From Aporhodopirellula aestuarii (GTDB lineage Bacteria; Planctomycetota; Planctomycetia; Pirellulales; Pirellulaceae): a stretch of 48,753 nucleotides of DNA. The notes under the pieces are model-generated. The model did not search any database. It was given only the letters and a program-made list of their open reading frames with translations, and was not told the DNA's origin. Shown here one piece after another: positions 41,802 to 48,753 of this stretch. The position numbers and the translations under genes were made by a program. The DNA is taken from contig NZ_JAMQBK010000082.1 of assembly GCF_023701485.1 (NCBI RefSeq), positions 1 through 48,753 of the forward strand, given 5' to 3'. Position 1 is the first letter of the stretch. Every line of letters begins with the position of its first letter.

Positions 41802-42907
41802 GTCTGAACCATGAGATTTCTAAACAACCAAGAGAAGCAAAAAGACGAGCACTTAATGGGAAGGCGAAACGTCGACGTAACAACGCTCGCACAAGTGTGC
41901 GAAACGCCGGTGATCCACCTGCTGGCGCAGACAGCTAAATTTGACCGGTGATTGACGATATTCTTGCGCAAAGTGGCGATGTCCTGTTGGACGCAAAGCC
42001 GAACCTGACTTGCCAACGAATCCACGTCCTTGAACTGCAGACGCCATTCTGAAAGCGAGACTCCGACAATTCGCACGTGAATTCCGAGAGCGTTTCCAAC
42101 CCGATCGCACCACACAACTATGTTCAGCGTTAGTTATCAATCCTGCCCGAACCGGATGGCCGACACAGGTCATTTTTTCACCAAAAAGCGAGCAGGACGA
42201 ACGAATCGCGGTTTCCAAATCGATCGCCGCATCTTCGAGTCTGTGCACTTCGCAGTCAAGAGTCTAGCCGACCCGGACACGCGAGTGTTGGACCGACCCG
42301 CGCCAACGTGATCGGTATTTTTGAAACGCCTGCGACAAATTCACACAGGAGATCGCGATCGGCAAACGTGGCGGACGTAGCGGTGGCGGGCAGGCGTGCA
42401 TGAAGTCGATTTCAAGCATGGCCTCACCGTGTCGCTTCTAACTTACGTCGACGTTAGCAATGGGGACGTTCGTCGCGAACTACCTGGCGTTGACGATTCC
42501 GAATCTGGTCGCAATCAGCGAGGCGTTTTCGCAGACCGGTTTGCATCTCGCGTTGAGGTCGCGTCAGTGGGCGAGCAGCTGGCTCGCCGTGGCTGCTTGC
42601 ACCGCTATCATGTTGCCCCCATTGCCCCATCTGCAAATGCGGAAATCCAGCTTCGTCTTCCTCGCCGCAGGCAGTGGTGCGATGGTCCTCAACATCATCA
42701 CGCCGATCGGCATGGTGTCATCTTGAGTTCATCTTCGGCAGGACGATTGGAATTGTGATACCTTGCCCAGTGACCGTTGTGGACCGACTGCAACGTCATA
42801 GCACAAGGCGAGATGACAAAGAGTCGTGATCTTGCTTGCGAACAATTGCTTGGCGCAAAACTGGCCAGCTTCTTTTCGTTAACATGCGGAGTATTTAAGG
42901 AATGAGA
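41802..42907. other. Long intergenic region, dctP / TolB-like gene
   Basis: This 1.1-kb stretch between divergent genes is the longest gap in the window. It should hold the TRAP operon promoter. One frame with a membrane-protein-like composition lies at 42460-42726 (listed separately). Other frames here are rich in Ser, Cys or Arg and look non-coding. It may be decayed sequence. Confidence 0.4.
42460..42726 (+). CDS. Possible small membrane protein or gene remnant
   Basis: An 88-residue frame with two or three hydrophobic segments (LALTIPNLVAISEAF, SWLAVAACTAIMLPPLP, FLAAGSGAMVLNIITPIG). The composition is like that of a real membrane protein rather than a chance frame. There is no clear ribosome binding site and no recognised family, so it could be the remains of a larger decayed transporter-like gene. 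Confidence 0.3.
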   Translation: MGTFVANYLALTIPNLVAISEAFSQTGLHLALRSRQWASSWLAVAACTAIMLPPLPHLQMRKSSFVFLAAGSGAMVLNIITPIGMVSS

Positions 42908-43924
42908 ATGAGACGACTACCTTGCTCGCTCTATGTGTTGATCCTGCTTTTGATTGCCCCACCTGCGAACGCCGAGGACGGTTCCATCGACGTGGACTTT
43001 TTGCATCCCCATCGATTGCTGCTCCACTACTGCGCAGAGGACGGCACACCCATTCGTCCACTTGTTGCAGACGTGTCTTTACGACATCAGTTCGATCGCC
43101 AAGGGACACCTGAGGTTTCCGCAGACGGCGAGCGTGTCGCGTTCGATGCTTGGACGGCCAGCGAAGACTTCACGTGGCAAGAATCTCGCATCATCGTTGT
43201 TGACATCCAAGGCGAGAATGCCCGTGACATTTCCGATGGCGTGATGCCGTCGTTTTCCCCCGATGGCACGAAACTGGTGGTCAGCCGTCCGCCCAAATAC
43301 GCCAAACAAGATGGAGCCAAGGGAATGTCAATCTGGATGATGGGCGTCGACGGCACCAACAAGAAGATGTTGGCCGACCGCAGCGCGTGGGGCGGGAGAT
43401 GGTCGCCTGATGGCAGATCGATCGTCTTTCACGGAGGGATTGATGACAACGGTGAAACGGTGCCCAAGACCTGCTTGCGTCTTTACGATGTCGCGAGCGG
43501 CAAAACAACAAATGTATTCAGCCCTGAGGAATCACCATTCTCCAATCTAAGCTTTCATTTTGAATGGAGCAAAGGCGACGAGCGAGTTGTCGCTTTCGGT
43601 GGCACGCTGAAAGACGGCAGCGGAAGCGCGTCGGCAGTGATCCAGGTCGACGAAGGAATCTCGAGCCTGAGGTTTCTGCTTCCGCCAGTCGATGGGCCGT
43701 GGGTCGCCGACGGTGCATCTTTCGACTGGCATCCCAGCGGCGCGGCGGTGCTTGTTACCGGAATTTCGGAAGGGCGAATGATTCCCGTGGCGGTACCGAC
43801 CGACGAATCAGAACCCTACGTGTTATTCGAGGGCATCCCAGACAAAGTCGTTGCCCGCGACCCGATCTACACGCCCGATGGTAAGCATCTGATCATGTCG
43901 TTTGGACCGCACCGACAGAACTAA
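42908..43924 (+). CDS. Secreted TolB-like (PD40) beta-propeller protein
   Basis: Exported protein of 338 residues. I use the ATG at 42908, because AAGGA lies 7 nt before it; the ATG at 42902 is too close to that site. After a signal peptide (to about residue 23) come five PD40-type blades: PEVSADGERVAFDAW, PSFSPDGTKLVVSR, GRWSPDGRSIVFHG, FDWHPSGAAVLVTG and PIYTPDGKHLIMSF. Such propellers bind protein or peptide partners at the cell envelope. There is no catalytic domain. It converges on the lipid kinase gene with 39 bp between. Confidence 0.85.
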   Translation: MRRLPCSLYVLILLLIAPPANAEDGSIDVDFLHPHRLLLHYCAEDGTPIRPLVADVSLRHQFDRQGTPEVSADGERVAFDAWTASEDFTWQESRIIVVDIQGENARDISDGVMPSFSPDGTKLVVSRPPKYAKQDGAKGMSIWMMGVDGTNKKMLADRSAWGGRWSPDGRSIVFHGGIDDNGETVPKTCLRLYDVASGKTTNVFSPEESPFSNLSFHFEWSKGDERVVAFGGTLKDGSGSASAVIQVDEGISSLRFLLPPVDGPWVADGASFDWHPSGAAVLVTGISEGRMIPVAVPTDESEPYVLFEGIPDKVVARDPIYTPDGKHLIMSFGPHRQN

Positions 43925-43963
43925 CAAGTTTGTGTCGCTCGGAAGGTCGAAACGACGAGCCGC

Positions 43964-44959
43964 TTACGCAATCGCTGGACGCAACAACGTTACGCGAGCA
44001 GGGAGGACTTCGATTTCCACGGGAAGCCGTCCCGCGTAGTCACCATCGACTTGATAGGGCACGCGTGTCGGTGCCGTCCAGGTGACCCGGCGGACTCTGC
44101 GGCGGCTAACGTCGGGGTGCGAAAGGTGCCAGCCGAGCTTGATTCGAGCGAGGTAGTTAAGGCCGCTCCAAAAAAAACCGCGACGCATTGCGATCACGTC
44201 GAGCAAACCATCATCGGGTTTCGCGTTGGGCTCAATCCCGAGACCGGCGGCGTAACGAGGCAAGTTAAACGCCATCATCCAACACGCCTCGATCGGCGGT
44301 TGCTGAATATCGTCAGTGTCGGCGGAGATGGTTGTCTCGCTGCCCGGCTCGGGTGCGGGCGTGACCGCTTCGACGGACCGGATCAATGGGTAGGCGTATC
44401 GAGAAATCGCACGGAGAATCGGTCGCGTGTAACTCCATCTGCGAATGTGACCGCGGCGCGTTAGATGCATTCCGCGGACGACTTCTGCGTCCATCCCGGC
44501 GGTGACCATGACGAGAAACAGCCGACCGTTGGCGAGCCCGGCGTCCATCACGAATCGTTCGCCCCGTTCGATTGTCGCGGCGACGTCGACGGCGTCGGGC
44601 GAAAATCCCCAGTGGCGGGCGAGCAGATTTTCCGTGCCCATCGGCATCGGAACGATCGGAATCTCGCGTGGAATATTTTGAGCAATCAGGGCGACGGTGC
44701 CGTCACCTCCTGCGGCGACGACCGCAAAATGGGCTGTCGAGGTGGACGGGTCGGCGATGCGCTTTTGCAACGCTTCGATACTGTGGGTGACGTGACAATC
44801 GATGCCATTGCCGCGGAGCCGGGTCACCAAGCGGTCAATTTGATGTCGTCCCGCGCCGCTGCCAGCCTTCGGGGATGCGGAGATCCAAACCTCTCGGATC
44901 TTGCGATCGAGGTTTTCGGTTTCCGGTGCAGGTTGGCTGGGAGAAGACACAGTCGGCAT
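43964..44959 (-). CDS. Diacylglycerol / lipid kinase family protein
   Basis: Cytoplasmic kinase of 331 residues from the ATG at 44959; the longer frame overlaps the BBP7 gene. The DAGK catalytic-domain motif AAGGDGTVALIAQN (82-95) and PMPMGTENLLARHWG (nucleotide and base-binding loop, PxGTxN type) are clear. The C-terminal beta-sandwich domain ends in the family's YQVDGDY element. A Met-Gly-Thr-Glu-Asn variant in place of Pro-Xaa-Gly-Thr-Xaa-Asn suggests a subfamily rather than loss of function. Substrates could be diacylglycerol, sphingoid base or an isoprenoid lipid. It lies 22 bp after the BBP7 gene on the same strand. Confidence 0.9.
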   Translation of the reverse strand: MPTVSSPSQPAPETENLDRKIREVWISASPKAGSGAGRHQIDRLVTRLRGNGIDCHVTHSIEALQKRIADPSTSTAHFAVVAAGGDGTVALIAQNIPREIPIVPMPMGTENLLARHWGFSPDAVDVAATIERGERFVMDAGLANGRLFLVMVTAGMDAEVVRGMHLTRRGHIRRWSYTRPILRAISRYAYPLIRSVEAVTPAPEPGSETTISADTDDIQQPPIEACWMMAFNLPRYAAGLGIEPNAKPDDGLLDVIAMRRGFFWSGLNYLARIKLGWHLSHPDVSRRRVRRVTWTAPTRVPYQVDGDYAGRLPVEIEVLPARVTLLRPAIA

Positions 44960-44981
44960 GGGGTGAGAAGAGCCCCGATGC

Positions 44982-46307
44982 CTAGAACTGGAGTTGCAGT
45001 CCGAGGCTGAGGCCTTGAGCGTAGTAGTCACTTTCGACGTACCTAAATTCTGGACGCCGCGAACCGGTCAGCGGATCGATCGGAGGCGCCAATAAGTTGG
45101 GATTGATATCGGTATCGATTTGGTCACCGGCGCGAACGACTGCAGGCAGATAGACTAGCGTGTATCCAGCCGTCGCGTGCATCCAGTCAAAAATTCGGAC
45201 GCCCAAGGTGAGACCGATTTCGGGAATCATCGTTAATTCATCGCGTTCGTACGAGCCCGAATTGAAGCGTTGCGCCAACAATCCGCCGGAGTAGTTTTCG
45301 GTAACCCCGAGTTCGGTGACTGCCGACTGACCGCCGATGCTGACCGTTTGCGTGTTTCGACCGACGGCGACGCGGAGAAGTGACTCCAGCCAAATGCGAG
45401 TGAGATTCGCTTGATAAGCGACTCCCAGTTGAAGCCCATCGAATTCATTCGTCGTCCGAAAGTGATCGCTCAGCTGAATCGTCCCAGGGGCCGCTGGATC
45501 GAGCGACTCGAGATTTTCGGAGAACGAAAGCCCGTCTTCCAAGCGAATATGGCGGTATCCGACAATCCAATCGACGCGATCGGTATTGCGACAGGCGACG
45601 CAGTTTCCACCACAGGTGGGGCAGAGCGAGGCGCGACCCGCGATCAGATACGAAGTCAAATCCGAATCCGAACCGATCCCTAAACTGCCGTCGACCAGCC
45701 CGGGGTAGTCGATCAATTGCGAAGTTTGTTGATCGGCGTCCGTGTCATAAAAGGGGCGAGCCAGGATTTGCCTACCGGTGCCTCCGGAGAAGCCGTCGTT
45801 GTGTTCCTTGAGCGAAAAATACTCGCCTTCGATTCCGAATGCCGCGGTCGATGTCAGGAAAAAGCCGCCTTTGAGCCGTATGCCGGACGTGGAATCGTCG
45901 TTGATCTTCCCGCCACCAAACAGCACCGTTGTGTTATCGAATCCGAGCACCCCGGCTTCGTCTTGGGCGGTCCCGTCCGGGCTCGTTGTGGCCAAGGCAG
46001 GTGTCTGCATGCCTTCGGTCCACCAGTGCAAATACTCGCCACGGAGCCATAAACAATTGGCGGGCTTGACGCCGATGAGTGAGCCGACACTGGGAATCCC
46101 AGTGTATCCGGACGATCCGCCAGCCGATCGACTCGCGGTCAGCCAAGCGGGAGGAAACGTAAAGATGTTAGTTGCGGGGAGCCCATAGCCTGCCCCGGGC
46201 GTCGCGTATCCGCTGGTCGCGTAGGGGTCGGCGGCATTCTGAGCCGACAAATTCCCCGCCGCCAATACGACGCAGGCGATGAGGACAGCAGCATGAACCA
46301 TCCGCAT
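44982..46307 (-). CDS. BBP7-family outer-membrane beta-barrel protein
   Basis: Secreted protein of 441 residues, matching the planctomycete BBP7 family. I start it at 46307 (MRMVHAAVLIAC), where a signal peptide ending at LSAQ begins; a 25-residue upstream extension lacks signal features. Family elements are CLWLRGEYLHWWTEGM at the start of the barrel, GIRLKGGFFLTSTAAFGIEG, and a C-terminal strand ending in LQLQF, an outer-membrane barrel signature. An unusual insert near residue 235 has four cysteines (CPTCGGNCVAC). The role is unknown, probably structural or a pore. The lipid kinase gene follows at 22 bp. Confidence 0.88.
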   Translation of the reverse strand: MRMVHAAVLIACVVLAAGNLSAQNAADPYATSGYATPGAGYGLPATNIFTFPPAWLTASRSAGGSSGYTGIPSVGSLIGVKPANCLWLRGEYLHWWTEGMQTPALATTSPDGTAQDEAGVLGFDNTTVLFGGGKINDDSTSGIRLKGGFFLTSTAAFGIEGEYFSLKEHNDGFSGGTGRQILARPFYDTDADQQTSQLIDYPGLVDGSLGIGSDSDLTSYLIAGRASLCPTCGGNCVACRNTDRVDWIVGYRHIRLEDGLSFSENLESLDPAAPGTIQLSDHFRTTNEFDGLQLGVAYQANLTRIWLESLLRVAVGRNTQTVSIGGQSAVTELGVTENYSGGLLAQRFNSGSYERDELTMIPEIGLTLGVRIFDWMHATAGYTLVYLPAVVRAGDQIDTDINPNLLAPPIDPLTGSRRPEFRYVESDYYAQGLSLGLQLQF

Positions 46308-47101
46308 CGGAGATTCAGTGTTGAAACGATAGAGGAAGTTTGAGTCGAGCACCGGCAACTGTTTTTTAAGCGAATTTCGCAAGAACCATTCAAGATCACC
46401 GCCCCTGCTGCCGCAGCATTCGTTTTTTAATCACCCGCTGTCAAGATCAGTCCCCCACCGTCGCAAGATTCAGCAACGTGGCCGAACGCTTCGAAGTCGG
46501 CTTCTCTGGTGCGAGTACAGCGACCGCGCGAATCCGTCCCCTCCTTGCCGGAACAGTGTGGCCGAACGCTCCGCGGCCGGGTTCTCTGGTGCGAGTGCAG
46601 CGACCGCGGAGCGTTCGCCCACATTCTTTTTCCTTCCAGTCCTGAGCCACTGCGTGAATCCGTCCGCTCCTTGTTGGATCAGTGTGCCCGAACGCTCCGC
46701 GCTGGTACTTCACCATCTTCCGACCGCGGAACGTTCGGCTACTCACTTGCCACCCGATGCGAGCAGGGGTCGGTTTGGGAAGCACCGAAGAGGCCACCTC
46801 ACGAGACGCCTTGCTTTGGTTAGAGGGTCCTCGTGACGCCACGGGTGGGTGCCCTCGAAACAGGCTTTGGATGGCTCGCGAAAAGATGTGCGCATAATCT
46901 CAGAATGCCAACTGAATTTTCCAATACCAGTCTGAGCGCGATTCCTATTTTTTGCGCAATGAGGTGTACGTACGCTTTTTCCCTCCTGAAATGCAGGAAA
47001 GCAACTTGCGTGGTTACACCAAATAAAGCGTCAGCATGCTTGTTCTGTTCAAGCACTCTTCTCTCGCAACGACGCGGCAAATTTTCTTCACGGTGCTACA
47101 G
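46308..47101. other. Intergenic region with tandem palindromes, BBP7 / DUF1559
   Basis: This 794-bp gap separates divergent genes. Its centre is filled by the palindromic repeat cluster at 46478-46743. The right part (about 46744-47101) should contain the DUF1559 promoter; I see no clear coding frame. Confidence 0.5.
46478..46743. repeat. Tandem cluster of three palindromic repeat units
   Basis: Three units begin GTGGCCGAACGCT (46478), GTGGCCGAACGCT (46558) and GTGCCCGAACGCT (46684). Unit 2 is a near-perfect palindrome: 14 bp CGAACGCTCCGCGG (46563-46576) pair with 46604-46617, extending to 19 bp arms with one mismatch (46558-46622). Unit 3 pairs 46688-46701 with 46725-46738 with one G/T mismatch. 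Unit 1 has lost its right arm. Between the arms units 1 and 2 share TTCTCTGGTGCGAGT and CAGCGACCGCG. Fragments GAATCCGTCC and GCTCCTTG recur between units. Confidence 0.75.
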
Positions 47102-48322
47102 ATGATGTGGAAACGAAATGAGCCGAAGGGCTTCACGTTGGTTGAACTGCTCGTGGTTATTGCAATTATCGGAGTCCTCGTAGGTCTGCTTCTGCCAGCA
47201 GTCCAGGCAGCCCGCGAGGCGGCACGTCGAATGAGTTGCAGTAACAACTTCAAACAAATCGGACTTGGGATTCACAATTACCACGCAACTTACAATCAGT
47301 TGCCTACTCAAGGTACCGGCACGAAAGGGGCTGATGCTGGCAAAGCCGCAAGTGATTCTCGCGGAAACAACCGGATTGAACTCTCCGCATTGGTTGGCCT
47401 CATGCCCTTTATCGAGCAGCAGGCCTTGTGGGAACAGATCAGCAACCCGTTTCTGGTTGACGTTTCCGGAACAGCCAAGACCTATAATCCGATGGGGCCG
47501 TGGCCAAACACATCGCTGACCAATTACGGCACACAAGGTACTTACGATCCATGGGTTACCAACGTTCCATCCTTGCGTTGCCCAAGTGATCCTGGCCAGG
47601 GGCTGCCTGCTCAAGGTCGCACCAACTATGCCGTCTGCGTCGGGGACTCAACAGACACGAGTTTTGGAGGTGCGCTAAACCGATTGTCGGGCGCGCCCAA
47701 CGGAACGACTTACGATCGAGCGAAGGCATCGATGCGGGGCGCGTTTGCAGTCCAATTTAAAACCGGCTTTCGCGACTGTCTTGATGGCCTGTCGAATACC
47801 ATTTTCGCCGGAGAGATCACGACGGACTTAGGCGATCAGGACAAACGAACTCAAATCATGGCTCTGGGGTCCGGCAATATCATCAGCGCAGGTGGGAACC
47901 TAGGTTGCCGGGTCAGCATCGACGCCACCCGACCCCAGTTTTGGTCTAGTACCCCAACACCGAACACCTTGTTCGTGAGCGTTGAGGAAAGGCGTGGCTA
48001 TAAGTGGGCATCGCTACTCCCGGTCTACACGCAAGTGTTCACTATTTTGCCACCCAATGCCGAACTCTGTGGTAACTCCAACGCGATCTCGATCGTGGTG
48101 GCACCGCCGAGCAGTCGTCACCAAGGCGGTGTGCATGTGCTGATGGGTGATGGGGCGGTGAAATTTGTAACCGACTCCATCGAATCAGGTGACGCTAGCC
48201 TCGGACAGGTTGGGATTCACTCCCTGCACTCCCCTTCCGCAGTCCCTGGCATTCCAAGCCCCTACGGGTTGTGGGGAGCTCTTGGCACCCGGGCCTCCGG
48301 GGAGACGACGAGCGAGTTCTAA
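47102..48322 (+). CDS. DUF1559 protein with type IV pilin-like leader
   Basis: Exported protein of 406 residues of the large planctomycete DUF1559 family. The pilin-type signal is [20 protein letters not shown], with predicted prepilin-peptidase cleavage between Gly10 and Phe11 and Glu15 at mature position 5. It continues with [20 protein letters not shown] and [12 protein letters not shown], and ends in the family motif [19 protein letters not shown]. It should assemble in, or be anchored to, the envelope like a pseudopilin; the true role is unknown. ATG codons at 47102 and 47105 are both possible; the frame starting at 47036 adds non-family residues. Confidence 0.93.
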   Translation: MMWKRNEPKGFTLVELLVVIAIIGVLVGLLLPAVQAAREAARRMSCSNNFKQIGLGIHNYHATYNQLPTQGTGTKGADAGKAASDSRGNNRIELSALVGLMPFIEQQALWEQISNPFLVDVSGTAKTYNPMGPWPNTSLTNYGTQGTYDPWVTNVPSLRCPSDPGQGLPAQGRTNYAVCVGDSTDTSFGGALNRLSGAPNGTTYDRAKASMRGAFAVQFKTGFRDCLDGLSNTIFAGEITTDLGDQDKRTQIMALGSGNIISAGGNLGCRVSIDATRPQFWSSTPTPNTLFVSVEERRGYKWASLLPVYTQVFTILPPNAELCGNSNAISIVVAPPSSRHQGGVHVLMGDGAVKFVTDSIESGDASLGQVGIHSLHSPSAVPGIPSPYGLWGALGTRASGETTSEF

Positions 48323-48379
48323 CGCTCAACTGATTGCCCTTCCCTTCTTTCAAGTCCTTTGCCGTTTGGTGTTTCGTTG

Positions 48380-48556
48380 ATGAATCGCTTCCTGTTGATG
48401 ATGTGTGTTGTTTTCGGCTTGTTCCACGCCGCTGGATGTGGGAGTCCCGAACCGTCCGTAACGACAAATACAGACGAAATCAAAGCCTATATGGACGCGC
48501 ATCCTGAGATGGTATTTGACAAAACGGATCCGGACAAAACGCCAACTCAGGAGTAG
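48380..48556 (+). CDS. Small lipoprotein following DUF1559
   Basis: A 58-residue protein 57 bp after the DUF1559 stop. A signal peptide ends in FHAAGC, a good lipobox with Cys at about residue 20, leaving a mature part of under 40 residues (CGSPEPSVTTNTDEIKAYMD, then AHPEMVFDKTDPDK). I start it at the ATG at 48380; a TTG seven codons earlier adds nothing typical. Similar short lipoproteins commonly follow DUF1559 genes in planctomycetes, so the two are probably one operon and act together. Confidence 0.8.
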   Translation: MNRFLLMMCVVFGLFHAAGCGSPEPSVTTNTDEIKAYMDAHPEMVFDKTDPDKTPTQE

Positions 48557-48611
48557 AGATGCCTTTTTGGTCGACCACTTGTAGACGCTAACAACCTCAC
48601 CCTTTCCAGGT

Positions 48612-48753
48612 CTACAACTTCCGAGCCCAACTGGGCCGGAAGCTGTGGCCTGGATGGACGGCATTCCCTTTTTCCCTCTCTGACAACAGGTCCTCGACCT
48701 TATCGCGGAGAAGGGGATTGAACTCTGCAAGCAGGTATGCAGGAATCATCTGG
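48612..48753 (-). CDS. Partial unrecognised protein at the right edge
   Basis: A minus-strand frame is open from the right edge to a TAG at 48612-48614. The 47 visible residues, including MIPAYLLAEFNPLLRDKVED, LLSEREKG and HSFRPSWARKL, look like real protein, with a helix rich in Leu and charged residues. It is probably the C-terminal part of a gene that begins outside the window. An ATG at 48749 could also start a 45-residue protein. No family is recognised. Confidence 0.35.
   Translation of the reverse strand, partial: QMIPAYLLAEFNPLLRDKVEDLLSEREKGNAVHPGHSFRPSWARKL

Noticed and set aside
41798..42115. A 105-codon minus-strand frame whose stop overlaps the dctP start as ATGA.
   Set aside because: The overlap suggests coupling, but the C-terminal half is rich in Ser, Cys and Phe as in chance frames, and the protein resembles nothing.
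1..48753. CRISPR arrays, tRNA, rRNA, prophage or an anti-phage defence island.
   Set aside because: No regularly spaced repeats, no tRNA-like cloverleafs with CCA context, and no phage or defence protein families were seen.

Overview
The window looks like the chromosome of a planctomycete of the Pirellulaceae / Rhodopirellula type. The evidence is the protein families: a DUF1587/1592/1588/1585 cytochrome-c protein beside a DUF1552 Tat-exported partner, a formylglycine sulfatase, a BBP7 outer-membrane barrel, a DUF1559 protein with a type IV pilin leader beside a tiny lipoprotein, and PQQ-like and TolB-like propellers. Genes are sparse, switch strand often, and are separated by intergenic DNA that holds several palindromic repeat families. 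I saw no rRNA, tRNA, CRISPR array, prophage or intact insertion sequence.

Layout. 1-289: 3' end of an F-type ATPase gamma gene, probably the last gene of an N-ATPase operon. 525-5878: DUF1592/DUF1552 pair facing a sulfatase. 6061-8146: P1B metal ATPase behind a near-perfect sigma-54 promoter, with a second sigma-54-like site just downstream of the gene. 8543-12405: pstS-pstC-pstA-pstB phosphate uptake operon (minus strand). 12822-15974: aldo/keto reductase and an exported S10 serine carboxypeptidase; two copies of one palindromic repeat flank the peptidase. 16219-18922: two-component system whose kinase has two discoidin-like sensor domains. 19413-21505: DinB-like protein and a sigma-54 enhancer-binding protein.

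21451-26847: aldehyde dehydrogenase, CrtN/CrtP-type oxidase, acyltransferase and glycosyltransferase, the last three overlapping. This is the gene set needed to finish a staphyloxanthin-like C30 carotenoid glycosyl ester. A small lipoprotein with a CxxC motif follows. 27550-30532 (minus): D-amino-acid-oxidase-like flavoprotein downstream of two tandemly duplicated ATP-grasp ligases, possibly a small uncharacterised biosynthetic cassette. 31347-34458: NagD-like HAD phosphatase, an IS4-type transposase relic and a PQQ-like propeller. 34684-36175: overlapping bioH-like and bioC genes for pimeloyl-ACP synthesis. 36291-41801 (minus): TRAP transporter dctPQM followed by a GH3 glucosidase with a strong intrinsic terminator, probably one operon for capture of a sugar-derived acid. 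42908-46307: TolB-like propeller, lipid-kinase-family protein and BBP7 barrel. 46478-46743: tandem palindromes. 47102 to the end: DUF1559 protein, tiny lipoprotein, and the tail of an unrecognised minus-strand reading frame.

All functional calls come from reading motifs and domain order by eye; no database search was run. Start codons were moved from the longest reading frame where a signal peptide, ribosome binding site or overlap argued for it.
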